This document shows positions 51,744 through 60,184 of a stretch of DNA of 64,000 nucleotides, one piece after another. The DNA lies in NCBI GenBank assembly GCA_964527265.1, contig CAZGOM010000004.1, positions 1 through 64,000 of the forward strand, in the 5' to 3' direction. The stretch is from CAZGOM01 sp964527265. GTDB taxonomy: Bacteria > Planctomycetota > Phycisphaerae > Phycisphaerales > Phycisphaeraceae. Each line of letters starts with the position of its first letter. Position 1 is the stretch's first letter. Below the pieces are notes generated by a model that did no database searches, was not told the origin of the DNA, and worked only from the letters and a program-made list of their open reading frames with translations. The position numbers and the translations under genes are program-made.

Positions 51744-52605
51744 GAAGTGTGGCGTAGACGCGGGTGGGGCCGCCTGATGCGTTTTTGATTTTGATGGGTG
51801 CGATGAAGATGAAGGAGCCGGACGGGGGGAGAGGAGCGAGGTTGGCGAGGTTTTCGATGCCCCAGAGGCCTGCGCCGAGGATGGCTTTGTGGGCGTCGAA
51901 GGTTTGGGATGCGCCGATATCCAGGGAGATGGTGTCGACGCCGATGCCTTTGATGGAGCGTTCTGTGGTGAGGAGGGTGGCGGCGTCTTTGGAGAAGCCG
52001 GGGAAGTGCATGGTTTTGGATTTGTCCTGGTTAAGGAATGCGCCGGGTTTAGCGAGGCGGGATTCCCAGCCGGAGCGCATGGCGACGACGGCGCCGGAGG
52101 GGATTTTGCCGTGCGCTTTTTCCCATGCGTGGAGATCGTCGGGGGTGAGGGAGGCATCGGGGTTTCTATCGGCGCGGGCGGTGATGTCGATAAGAACCAG
52201 GGGCGCGATGAAATTGGTGATGGGGAGAGTGTCGGCTGTTTTGCCGTCGGCAAAGAAATGGGCGGGCGCATCCATGTGGGTGCCGGTGTGTTCGTCGATT
52301 TCCCAGTGGTTGGTGTAATAGCCGTCGGGGACGACTTTGGACATGGTTTTGGAGGCGAACTGCTTGCCGCCGGGGAAGACGGGGAACGAGGGCGTGGTGG
52401 TGTGGGTGAGGTCAATGAGGCGGCCCGGATTGAACTGGATCATGGGACCGGGATCAGGGGCGATGGGCTTGGCGCTTGGCTTGTCCTGCGCTTGCGCGGG
52501 GACGGAAGCCGCGGCGGCGGTGAGGGCGGCAACGCCAGCGGCTTTGATCAGGTCACGGCGGGAGAGGCAAGCGCCGACGGCGTGGAGGACGGAGATGTTG
52601 CACAT
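51739..52605 (-). CDS. Tat-exported cyclase-family (kynurenine formamidase-like) metalloprotein
   Basis: 288 aa. Twin-arginine signal SRRDLIKAAGVAALTAAAAS with the Arg pair at 16-17, cut near QAQ, so exported folded. The cyclase metal motif is HTGTHMDAPAHF with the upstream DLTHTTTPSFPVFPGG and the later GIGVDTISLDIGAS. The family includes arylformamidases that bind Zn or Mn. The stop is inside a heptad element. Upstream a further composite element separates it from the sialidase-like gene. Confidence 0.88.
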   Translation of the reverse strand: MCNISVLHAVGACLSRRDLIKAAGVAALTAAAASVPAQAQDKPSAKPIAPDPGPMIQFNPGRLIDLTHTTTPSFPVFPGGKQFASKTMSKVVPDGYYTNHWEIDEHTGTHMDAPAHFFADGKTADTLPITNFIAPLVLIDITARADRNPDASLTPDDLHAWEKAHGKIPSGAVVAMRSGWESRLAKPGAFLNQDKSKTMHFPGFSKDAATLLTTERSIKGIGVDTISLDIGASQTFDAHKAILGAGLWGIENLANLAPLPPSGSFIFIAPIKIKNASGGPTRVYATLP

Positions 52606-52619
52606 GGTTGGGTCCCAAG

Positions 52620-52840
52620 AGGGTCTGGGGTCTAGGGTCTGGGGTCTGGTCAGAAAAGAGGGGTGAATCGATTGTACAGGGCAGATTGGAGGCGAGGAAA
52701 GACATGCTCACGCGGACGAGAGCATGGCAGGCTTTTCCGGTTCCGGGTTCCGGGGATCGGGTAAGAAGAAGATTGCAGAGAAAGAAGAAGGATGGTTGTG
52801 CTTCTTTCTACATTTCTTACCCGGAACCCGATACCCGATC
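52620..52840. repeat. Composite heptad element I with a DR1 fragment
   Basis: Units TGGGGTC, TAGGGTC, TGGGGTC with TGGTCAGAAAAGA (from 52620), then a fragment of DR1 (52697-52729, ACATGCTCACGCGGACGAGA), then CCGGTTC/CGGGTTC/CGGGGAT and the inverted TTACCCGGAACCCGATACCC (to 52840). It fills the whole gap between two genes. Confidence 0.82.
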
Positions 52841-53986
52841 TTATTTGGCGTAGAGGGAGTCGATGGTGATGCGGCGGATGCGGAGGCGGTCGAGGACGAG
52901 TTTGGTGGAGGCGCCGCCGGCGCAGTAGGCGAAGAGGACGGCGTTGTCTTCAGGGGTGGGCCCGGAGGTGAAGTGGATGGCGGTGTAGCAGTAGCCGTGG
53001 TCGGGAGCGTCTTCGATGAGCTTGTGGTGCTGCCAGGTTTTGCCTTCGTCGGTGCTGATGGCGGTGACGAGGGGTGTGCGGCCCCAGGATTTATCGGTGG
53101 CGGGCTGGGTGGGGAAGCGTTTGGAATGGTCGTTCCAGATGGCCAGGAGGTGGCCGGTGGAGGGGATGCGCTTAATAGAGAGGGGGCTGCAGGGGGAGAT
53201 GAAGTTGTCGGAGGGCTTGGGTTCAGACCAAGTGAAGCCTTGATCGGCGGAGGTGGTGAGCCATTGGCGGGAGTTGTTTCCGGCCATGCCGAAGGCGCCG
53301 GCGCGGCAATAGGCGAGGAGTTGGCCGGAGTTTAATTCGATGATGCCAGGTTCCTGGAGGCCCTTGCCGTCGGCGGAGTAGGGGAAGAGGGCGTTGCTCG
53401 ACTCATACCAGTGCTGGCCGTTGTCGTCGGAGAGGTAGAAGAAGATGAGTGCGCCGGCGTTCCACTGGGTGTCGGGGTAGGAGGTTTTGGCGGAGGGTGT
53501 GGTTGAGCCGCGGTAGCGGTGGAGGGCCAGGGGGGCGATGAGGCGGCCGGACTTGGTTTGGATGACGCGGTCGTTGTTGAGGACGTAATAGCCGTTGGGT
53601 GCGGTAACGCCCAGGGGGGCGGAGAAGGTTTGGCCTTCGTCGGAGGAGAAGCGGACGTAGGGAACACAGGTTTCGGCGTATGGGCCGTGGTCTTTACGGA
53701 GGTTGAAAAGGGCAATGCGTCCGTCGTTTAGGCGGAGAAAGGTGACGCTCATGACGTTGAGCTGGCCTTCCTTATGGATGAGGATGCGGTCGTCGGTGGA
53801 CCAGGTTTTGCCCTGGTCTGTGGAGATGCGGGAGGCGATGACGGCGCTGCCGTGGTCTTCATGGTCGCCTTCGTATTTGGTGTAGGCGAAGAGGATGGAG
53901 CCATCCTTGAGAGTGATGAAAGAGCCTTCAGAGTTACGGGAGTTTGCGGGGGTGGGATCGAGCTGGAGGACGGTCTGGTTGGACAT
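52841..53986 (-). CDS. BNR-repeat sialidase-like protein
   Basis: 381 aa. Five Asp-box repeats are visible: STDQGKTWS, SSDEGQTFS, SDDNGQHWY, SADQGFTWS and STDEGKTWQ, the mark of a six-bladed neuraminidase propeller. The N-terminal RNSEGSFITLKDGSILFAYT is typical of the family's first blade. No signal peptide is seen, so it may be cytoplasmic or use another route. Exo-sialidase activity needs an Arg triad, which cannot be assigned; many family members act on other sugars. Confidence 0.88.
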   Translation of the reverse strand: MSNQTVLQLDPTPANSRNSEGSFITLKDGSILFAYTKYEGDHEDHGSAVIASRISTDQGKTWSTDDRILIHKEGQLNVMSVTFLRLNDGRIALFNLRKDHGPYAETCVPYVRFSSDEGQTFSAPLGVTAPNGYYVLNNDRVIQTKSGRLIAPLALHRYRGSTTPSAKTSYPDTQWNAGALIFFYLSDDNGQHWYESSNALFPYSADGKGLQEPGIIELNSGQLLAYCRAGAFGMAGNNSRQWLTTSADQGFTWSEPKPSDNFISPCSPLSIKRIPSTGHLLAIWNDHSKRFPTQPATDKSWGRTPLVTAISTDEGKTWQHHKLIEDAPDHGYCYTAIHFTSGPTPEDNAVLFAYCAGGASTKLVLDRLRIRRITIDSLYAK

Positions 53987-54195
53987 GGGGGAGCCCTGTT
54001 AAGTGAGATATCAGAATGAGTTTGAAATAGGGTAACGAGGGTGATTTCTTTTGACGATCAGGGGAGGAAAAAAATAGGGGGGAGCCAAAATGTTGTTGTG
54101 CTGCGGCAACGAATCGGTAGGATGATTAGACGGCTTATCAACTTTTCAGGGATTGTTGTTAAGCCGGAAAGACGGTATGTCTGCCTGGAGTTGAT

Positions 54196-54897
54196 ATGGA
54201 GAGGATGAAGCCAATTCGTAGAGCGTGTGGGTTTACGCTGCTTGAGGCGCTGGTGGTGGTGACGGTGATGGTGGTATTGGTTTCGCTGCTTTTACCGGTG
54301 TTGTCGGGGGCGAGACAGGCGGCGCGGGGTGCGCAGTGCAAAGGGCGGTTGAGGCAGATATTTCAATATGGGGAGCTGTACCGGGCGGACTGGAAGCGTT
54401 ATTACATGGTGAGCGTGTTGCTGACGAGTTATCCGAATTACACGCCGCCGGCGAATATGTGGTTTTTCTTTCAGATTGAGCCGTATATGAACGTGGCGCC
54501 GGGGTCATTGCTTGTGAAGGCCAAGCCATCGGCCAACATGCTGATGTGTCCTGCGTCGTATTACAGTCCGTCGATGACGCTGACGGAGTCGCGTGAGCAT
54601 GTTTATGCGGAATCGCGTTATGGGAATTACTGGATATCGTCGCGGTTTGGGTACAACCCTTCGGATTTTGCATATCCGATGCGACGGTTTGTGGAGAACC
54701 CGAGCGAGACGGCGCAGAACGTGGAAGTGCGGGGGAGCACGTACAACAAAGTGGGACATGTGACGGGGGGTGTGGGAGCGGTGGTGTTCAACCACCCGAG
54801 ATATACGACGCACGTGATGATGTCGGATGGAGGATTGAGGGTGACGGGTGCGACGTCGACGGTGGGGATGGCGGGGGAGGGGATTGAGTTTAAGTGA
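54196..54897 (+). CDS. Prepilin-type pseudopilin
   Basis: 233 aa from ATG 54196 (GGAG 5 bases upstream); ATG 54205 is the alternative. A short basic leader MERMKPIRRACG precedes the cut site and FTLLEALVVVTVMVVLVSLL, the pilin helix with Glu5. After the helix come GARQAARGAQCKGRLRQIFQ, as in DUF1559-like pseudopilins, and a C-terminal DGGLRVTG that may be a relic of the H-x-DG tail. It adds a second pseudopilin to the one at 25345. The next gene is convergent with a 1-bp gap. Confidence 0.85.
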   Translation: MERMKPIRRACGFTLLEALVVVTVMVVLVSLLLPVLSGARQAARGAQCKGRLRQIFQYGELYRADWKRYYMVSVLLTSYPNYTPPANMWFFFQIEPYMNVAPGSLLVKAKPSANMLMCPASYYSPSMTLTESREHVYAESRYGNYWISSRFGYNPSDFAYPMRRFVENPSETAQNVEVRGSTYNKVGHVTGGVGAVVFNHPRYTTHVMMSDGGLRVTGATSTVGMAGEGIEFK

Positions 54898-54898
54898 T

Positions 54899-55552
54899 TT
54901 ATTCGAGTAATTGCTGGGCTTTGCCGCCACGTTCTTGTTTGGCGTAGTCGCGTGGGGTGAGTCCTTCATTGTCTTTTGCGGTTTTGTCAGCGCCGTGTTC
55001 GAGGAGGAGTTGTATGAGAGCGGCGTGGCTGCGCCAGGCGGCGAAGTGGAGGGGTGTGATGTTTTTTTCGCCGAGCTGGTTGGGGTTTACGCCACGTGCG
55101 AGGAGGGTTTGGGTCATCTGGATGCGGCCGTGGTTGACGGCGGCGTGGATGGGGTAGGTGGGAGAAGGGCCGATGGCGTTGGGGTCTGCGCCGTGTTGGA
55201 GGAGTAGGTCGAAAGCGGCCTGGTGTCCGGCGGCGCAGGCGAGGGTGAGGGGTGTCCAGCCGCGCTGGGCCTGATTGACGTTGGCGCCTTGAGCGATGAG
55301 GTATTCAAGGACGGTGAGGCGTCCCCAGCCGGCGGCGTATTGGATGGGTGAGACGCCGAAGCGGTCGGGCTCATTTAAGCGGTTGGGGTTGGCCTGGAGG
55401 ATGGCCTGGACTTTGTCGAGCTTTCCGGCGGAGCAGGCGCGGTGGAAGGAGGTGCTGCCGCGTTTGAGGAAGACGAGGTAGAGGATGAAGATGGTGATGC
55501 CGAGCCAGAAGGCCAGGAGAAGGAGGAGGATGGTGATTGCGGAGGGGAGCAT
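54899..55552 (-). CDS. Membrane-anchored ankyrin-repeat protein
   Basis: 217 aa. One TM helix at the N-terminus (ITILLLLLAFWLGITIFILY), then about five ankyrin repeats from residue ~35: FGVSPIQYAAGWGRLTVLEY, RGWTPLTLACAAGHQAAFDL, ADPNAIGPSPTYPIHAAVNH, NITPLHFAAWRSHAALIQLL and NEGLTPRDYAKQERGGKA. Ankyrin domains bind other proteins; the partner is unknown. The gene is preceded by a two-armed heptad element. Confidence 0.92.
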   Translation of the reverse strand: MLPSAITILLLLLAFWLGITIFILYLVFLKRGSTSFHRACSAGKLDKVQAILQANPNRLNEPDRFGVSPIQYAAGWGRLTVLEYLIAQGANVNQAQRGWTPLTLACAAGHQAAFDLLLQHGADPNAIGPSPTYPIHAAVNHGRIQMTQTLLARGVNPNQLGEKNITPLHFAAWRSHAALIQLLLEHGADKTAKDNEGLTPRDYAKQERGGKAQQLLE

Positions 55553-55557
55553 GAGGA

Positions 55558-55672
55558 TGGGTCTTGGGTTCTGGGTCTTGGGTTCTGGCAGAGTAAGAGG
55601 ACAGGGGCTTAGAAGGATTGGTGCATTGGGACTGACAAGACCCGGAACCCAAGACCCTAGACCCTAGACCCT
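55558..55672. repeat. Two-armed heptad element J
   Basis: Left arm 55558-55585 is TGGGTCT, TGGGTTC, TGGGTCT, TGGGTTC with TGGCAGAGTAAGAGG tail; right arm 55633-55672 is inverted (GACAAGACCCGGAACCCAAG and on). Confidence 0.9.
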
Positions 55673-55674
55673 TC

Positions 55675-56661
55675 TTACTTTATGAGGTCGAGGACGATTT
55701 TGCCGAGGGTGCGGCCTGATTCGAGGAGGCGGTGGCCTTCGGGTGCCTGGTCAAGGGTGAGGACGCGGGAAACGTGGGGTTTGAGTCGGCCGGCGTCGAT
55801 CATGTTGTTGAGGCCGGTGAGGAGGGTTTTATGTTTGGCGATGTCATAGCCGTACACGACGCCTGCGGCGACGAATTCAAAGTGGAGGGTGGCGTTTTTG
55901 CGGAAGAGTTTTTCGGGGATGGTGGAGCAGGGGTCGCCGACGATGGTGACGATGTGTCCGGCGGGGCGGACGCAGTCGAGCGATTGCTCGAAGGCTTTGC
56001 CGCCGACGTAATCCATGACGGCGTGGGCACCCTGACCGTCAGTGAGGGCGAGGGTGGTTTGGATGACGTCCTGGGACTTGTAGTCGATGACTTCGTCTGC
56101 GCCGAGGGATTTGCAGAAGGCGATGGATTCGGGGCGTCCGGCGGTGGTGAGAACGCGGCAGCCGTGGGCTTTGGCGAGTTGGATGGCGAAGTGCCCGACG
56201 CCGCCTGCGCCGGCGTGAATGAGGATGGTTTGGCCGGGGGCGATGCGTGCGCGGTCGTGGAGGGACTGGTAGGCGGTGAGCGCGGCGACGGGGAGGGCGG
56301 CAGTGTGGATGGGGTCGAGTGTTTTGGGTTTGAGGACGGCGTTGCGGGAATCCAGGAGGCAGTATTGTGCGTAGCCACCGTCGTTCATGAGGTTTGCCAT
56401 GGCGTAGATGGTGTCCCCGGGTTTGAAGCCCTGGGCGTCTTGGCCGAGGGATTCGACGATGCCGCAGACATCAGCGCCGAGGATGATGGGCATTTTGCGG
56501 TCTTTGTAGCGTGGAGCGCGGCGTATTTTGTAGTCGACGGGGTTTAAGCCGCAGGCGAGGACTTTGACGAGGAGCTGGTATTGGCCGGGGGCGGGGATGG
56601 GAACATCGCCGGGGGTGATGACTTCTGGGCCGCCGAACTGGTGGACGAGCATTGCGCGCAT
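55675..56661 (-). CDS. Zinc-free quinone oxidoreductase-like MDR protein
   Basis: 328 aa from ATG 56661. It starts MRAMLVHQFGGPEVI, then KVLACGLNPVDYKIRR, GADVCGIVESLG and AGAGGVGHFAIQLAKAHGCR (NADPH-binding AxxGVG), as in NAD(P)H:quinone reductases of the medium-chain superfamily. No zinc-binding Cys cluster is seen. Likely substrates are quinones or enones. The 168 bases upstream in frame are heptad sequence and not coding. Confidence 0.9.
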   Translation of the reverse strand: MRAMLVHQFGGPEVITPGDVPIPAPGQYQLLVKVLACGLNPVDYKIRRAPRYKDRKMPIILGADVCGIVESLGQDAQGFKPGDTIYAMANLMNDGGYAQYCLLDSRNAVLKPKTLDPIHTAALPVAALTAYQSLHDRARIAPGQTILIHAGAGGVGHFAIQLAKAHGCRVLTTAGRPESIAFCKSLGADEVIDYKSQDVIQTTLALTDGQGAHAVMDYVGGKAFEQSLDCVRPAGHIVTIVGDPCSTIPEKLFRKNATLHFEFVAAGVVYGYDIAKHKTLLTGLNNMIDAGRLKPHVSRVLTLDQAPEGHRLLESGRTLGKIVLDLIK

Positions 56662-56674
56662 TGGGAGTCTCGAA

Positions 56675-56716
56675 GAGGGTCTGGGGTCTAGGGTCTGGGG
56701 TCTGGTCAGAGAAGAG
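56675..56716. repeat. Single-arm heptad element K
   Basis: GAGGGTC, TGGGGTC, TAGGGTC, TGGGGTC then TGGTCAGAGAAGAGG, just upstream of the quinone reductase-like gene. Confidence 0.9.
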
Positions 56717-56818
56717 GGTTGAGCCGTATGTGTGATGAAAAAACGGGGTTGAGTGGCGTGAGAGTGGTAGAGGGTAGATGATACGCGGGCTTTTGGGGTT
56801 GTGGGAATGGTTCGTACG

Positions 56819-56868
56819 AACACCCTCACCCCAACCCTTCCCCCTGAGGGGGGAGGGGGCCAGAGAAC
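56819..56868. repeat. CCCT...GAGGG palindromic repeat, copy 3
   Basis: ACACCCTCACCCCAACCCTT and CCCCTGAGGGGGGAGGGGGC, before the start of the glycosidase gene at 56875. Confidence 0.85.
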
Positions 56869-56874
56869 TCAGAG

Positions 56875-57888
56875 ATGGAATACATAATGCCCGCATTTAA
56901 AGCTCATACGTGGACGCGAGATGTATCGAACCCTGTGCTGCCTTTGGGGGCGGATTGGTATGACGCCAAGGCGCTGATGAACCCGTATGTGATTGAGAAG
57001 GGGGATGATTACTACCTGTTTTATTCGGGTGGCAGCAGGGATGGGAAGACCAAACGGATCTGCCTGGCGGTGGCCAACAAAAACAACCTGCACAAATGGG
57101 AACGGCGGGGCGTCGTTGTGGATGTGGGGGGGCCGGGGAGCTTTGATGAGACGTGGTGCGTACTGCCGAACGTTCACAAGATCAACGGGAAGTGGCATTT
57201 GTATTACACGGGCCGGTCTGCGCTGGAAGGGGTGGGCCTGCAGGCGTTTTATGGGATGGGCTTGGCGGTGAGCGACGACCTGATCCACTGGCGGAAGTAT
57301 TCGGACAAGCACATTTTGTCAGGGGATGGGTTTGCGGAGTTTCCGAATAACCGTGCAATTGCCGGGGCGGGGACGATTATTGAGCTCGCGCCGTCGTCGG
57401 AAGATAAGGGGCGGACGCGGTATCGGATGTATTACACATTGCCGACGGGGACGCCCAGCAAGGATCTGCTGGTGGACCAGGAGAAACATGCGTGCATTGC
57501 GGATACGTATGACGGGATCAATTGGTTTGGCAAGCGGATCGTATTGAGTCCGCGGCGTGAGGCGGATTATGAGAATGCGGCGGTGATCGGGCTGAACACG
57601 TGGCAGACGCGGGATGGGGGGTATCGGGCGGTGTATGCCGCGATCGGGAGCAAGTGGGGTGCGTATTCGATTTGCGAGGCGCAGAGCCAGGATCGGCTGC
57701 ATTGGGAGCGGGGTTTGCCGGGAGAGAACATTGCGCTTGCGCCCAATCCGTCGAATGGATGGGAGAGCAAGATGGTGGAATACCCGCATGTGATCGTGGG
57801 GGAGAAAGAGATCACGATGTTTTATTGCGGGAACGGGTATGGATCGACGGGGATCGGGATTGCGCGTGCGCCGCGGATGGATGGGTGA
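56875..57888 (+). CDS. Beta-propeller glycosidase-like protein (GH43/130-like)
   Basis: 337 aa. ATG 56875 or 56887 both possible; neither has a clear Shine-Dalgarno. Blade motifs: DYYLFYSGGSRDGKTKR, KWHLYYTGRSALEG, LAVSDDLIHWRKYSD, DTYDGINWFGKR and EITMFYCGNGYGSTGIGIA. This is the pattern of phosphorylases and glycosidases with a five-bladed propeller. No signal peptide is visible. Related in type to the gene at 273-1826 and likely to act on beta-linked oligosaccharides. Confidence 0.85.
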   Translation: MEYIMPAFKAHTWTRDVSNPVLPLGADWYDAKALMNPYVIEKGDDYYLFYSGGSRDGKTKRICLAVANKNNLHKWERRGVVVDVGGPGSFDETWCVLPNVHKINGKWHLYYTGRSALEGVGLQAFYGMGLAVSDDLIHWRKYSDKHILSGDGFAEFPNNRAIAGAGTIIELAPSSEDKGRTRYRMYYTLPTGTPSKDLLVDQEKHACIADTYDGINWFGKRIVLSPRREADYENAAVIGLNTWQTRDGGYRAVYAAIGSKWGAYSICEAQSQDRLHWERGLPGENIALAPNPSNGWESKMVEYPHVIVGEKEITMFYCGNGYGSTGIGIARAPRMDG

Positions 57889-57891
57889 GTT

Positions 57892-58083
57892 TGGGTTCTG
57901 GGTCTTGGGTCTGTCAGATAATCACAGACCGTTACGAACTTCAACGCCTTTCGTGCCTTCGCTCGCTTAAGCAAAGGCAAGAAAGGCGTTTTCATGTGGC
58001 TCAAATAAGGTGGCGGGATAAGACTTTTCTGGTAGAACCCAGAACCCAGAACCCAGAACCCAGAACCCAAGAGCCAGAGCCCA
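57892..58083. repeat. Two-armed heptad element L
   Basis: Left arm 57892-57905 with TGGGTCTGTCAGATA tail; right arm 58034-58083 with repeated CAGAACC units in inverted orientation. The 120-base spacer holds a GCCTTTCGTGCC ... GGCAAGAAAGGC stem. Confidence 0.85.
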
Positions 58084-58089
58084 AATGCT

Positions 58090-58473
58090 TCAGCGTCCGT
58101 GGACTTCCGCGAGGGACATGAGGCGCAGGAGTGCGAGTTCGGCATAGGCGCGGTTTTCGCCAGTGTTGCCGATGGGCACGCGGTTGAGCGGCTTGAGGGT
58201 GCGCTTTTCATGGAGGACGAGATAGCGCCTGCCGGTGAGGTCTGTGCGGTTAAGGACCAGGCCGAAATCGTCCTGGTAGGCGGCGGCGATGGCATTATCG
58301 ACGATGTCGCGGGTGAGGGTGCGGTCGGAGGAATAGTTAAGTACGGCGTTTTGAGCGTCGGTGATGGCGGAGGACTGGAAGCCGACGTTTAATTGCGCGA
58401 GGGAATCCTGGACTTGCCGATTGAGTTCGGCGTCAGTGAGGTGGGAGAGATCATGTTCGATCAGAGGTGACAT
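58090..58473 (-). CDS. Small protein of unknown function
   Basis: 127 aa from ATG 58473. Helical start (HLTDAELNRQVQDSLAQLNV, AITDAQNAVLNYSSDRTLTR, DIVDNAIAAAYQDDFG) and a C-terminal part YLVLHEKRTLKPLNRVPIG. No signal peptide or membrane helix and no known family. An upstream in-frame TTG at 58500 is less likely. The next gene on this strand starts beyond a 229-base gap. Confidence 0.7.
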   Translation of the reverse strand: MSPLIEHDLSHLTDAELNRQVQDSLAQLNVGFQSSAITDAQNAVLNYSSDRTLTRDIVDNAIAAAYQDDFGLVLNRTDLTGRRYLVLHEKRTLKPLNRVPIGNTGENRAYAELALLRLMSLAEVHGR

Positions 58474-58702
58474 GTATTGCGTGTTGCTGGAAGCGGTCAA
58501 TTTGTGAGTGGATCCGAGAAGCGGTTTTTAGACATGTACATAGGGGCACGAAGTGTTGACATGCTTGGCCAACGTCATTTGCGGTGGATTTTTTGTCTAC
58601 CGGTGGCGTTGAAAAGCCGCGTAATTATACGTGTTTATTTTGTGTTTTCCAGCAAAAGATGCGTAAAAAGGGAGGGGTGCGGCAATCGGGGGCATTAGAC
58701 TG

Positions 58703-59194
58703 CTAATTGGCTTCGTCGGCGGGTTTCACTTCGGAATCGGCGAGGGCCGGTGCATCTGCTGACTGTGTCATGTCGATGGGTTCGTCGAAAGTGCGGTTAT
58801 CGAGGAAGTAGATGACGATGAGCTCGCTGACTGCACGGGCAAGGTTGCCGTCTTTGACGACGGCCCATGTCCTGGAACCGGGAGTGGCTTTGAGAGGGGT
58901 GTTTTTGTCCAGGAGAAGGAAGGCGACCGACTCCATTTTTCCGCGGTAGTTGGAGCGGGAGGTGATGACGGGCCAGTCGCTGCGGGCTTTTAAACGACCG
59001 TCTTTGACGAGGGTTTTGAGGGCGAATTCGGCTGCGGCGATGTCGGTGGTGTAGTGGGGGACTTTGGAGCCGTCCTCGGTGTGGAGGAAGCCGCCGGAAG
59101 CGGGGTCAACCATGATTTTGCGTCCATCGACAATGCCATCGACAATACGGTCGAGGGCACGGTCCTGTAGATCGCTAAGTTTCTTTTGCGGCAT
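58703..59194 (-). CDS. Protein of unknown function
   Basis: 163 aa from ATG 59194. The N-terminal helix LSDLQDRALDRIVDGIVDG is followed by GFLHTEDGSKVPHYTTDIAA and a mostly helical, charged body with DGNLARAVSELIVIYFLDNR near the middle. The end is acidic (ADSEVKPADEAN). No membrane helix and no family recognised. The A/T-rich leader before it (59210-59320) may hold its promoter, but no clear boxes are seen. Confidence 0.75.
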   Translation of the reverse strand: MPQKKLSDLQDRALDRIVDGIVDGRKIMVDPASGGFLHTEDGSKVPHYTTDIAAAEFALKTLVKDGRLKARSDWPVITSRSNYRGKMESVAFLLLDKNTPLKATPGSRTWAVVKDGNLARAVSELIVIYFLDNRTFDEPIDMTQSADAPALADSEVKPADEAN

Positions 59195-59345
59195 CGTTCA
59201 GACGTCCAAAAAGTTGACGCGGCATTGTAGGAAGTGAGGTTGCGAGATGCAAATGCGCAAAAAAATATGCGTTTGTATGAATTATTTTTGTTAGTAAATT
59301 GTTTGGTGTTCCACGTGGAACGCTTGCGGTGCGTTGGTCGCTTGC

Positions 59346-60104
59346 TTATGGCTTGATATCGACCTGTATTTCCTGCGGGGCGGCGTTGTCCTGCTCGATG
59401 AGTTTGAGCTCCTGGGCGATGAGGCGGGGGAAGATGGGGTGGGATTTGAAATTGTCGGTGGCGAGGATGGCTTCGAAGTGAGTTTTGGCGTCTTTGAATT
59501 TTTCGAGACGGCGGAGGAGTTCGCCTTTGAGGAACTGGGCGGACATGAGGGCATTTTTGGCTTTGGCCTGTTCTTCCTTGGAGGCGTCTTTGTTTTCAGC
59601 GGGAGGAGCCGCGAGGAACTTCTCGTAATAGGCGAGGCTTTTGGCCAGGAGCTGGCGGTTTAATTTGGCATCTTCTTCGACTTGCCAGGAGGCTTCGAGC
59701 CAGATGAAGGCGAGGACGTTGGCGGGTTTTTTGAGGGCTTCGAAGATGAGGGCCATGCGGTGGTAGGTCTGTTTGCCTTTTGGGATGGCTTTGTAGGCGT
59801 CGGTGGCCATGACGTCTTTGATGGTGGTGAGTTCTTCTGGGGTGAAGGATTTGGCTTCTTTGAAGATGACTAAGCCGCAGGTGGGGCAGAGGGGCATTTG
59901 CCAGGGTGAGGAGATGGGGCCGGTGCGGCGCAGGTCGAGGCGCTGCCCGAAGCTGGTGCCGGAACCGGGGACGATGGCGTCAAAGGGTTTTTGGCAGATG
60001 GGGCAGTCGGTCTGGACCTCCTGCATGGTCATGGCGTGAGCGGGGAGGTTGAAGAAGAGGATGGCGAGGATGAGGAGGAGGGCATGCAGGAAGATGGGTG
60101 GCAT
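59346..60104 (-). CDS. Exported DUF2225-like zinc-ribbon protein
   Basis: 252 aa from ATG 60104. MPPIFLHALLLILAILFFNL is a signal peptide, cut after AHA. The next part holds two CxxC pairs: CPICQKPF near residue 34 and CPTCGLVIF near 73, as in DUF2225 zinc-ribbon proteins. A helical stretch follows (HRMALIFEALKKPANVLAFI, LNRQLLAKSLAYYEKFL), reading like TPR helices. Usually a zinc site plus TPR suggests a periplasmic protein-binding role. Family assignment is by the cysteine pairs and order of parts. Confidence 0.8.
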   Translation of the reverse strand: MPPIFLHALLLILAILFFNLPAHAMTMQEVQTDCPICQKPFDAIVPGSGTSFGQRLDLRRTGPISSPWQMPLCPTCGLVIFKEAKSFTPEELTTIKDVMATDAYKAIPKGKQTYHRMALIFEALKKPANVLAFIWLEASWQVEEDAKLNRQLLAKSLAYYEKFLAAPPAENKDASKEEQAKAKNALMSAQFLKGELLRRLEKFKDAKTHFEAILATDNFKSHPIFPRLIAQELKLIEQDNAAPQEIQVDIKP

Positions 60105-60184
60105 GGGGTGTTTCCCGAAAGGCGTGGGGGAGGAGTACAGGGGACAAGGTACTGCGGGCAAGGTGCAGGGGGCAAGGCAAAGTT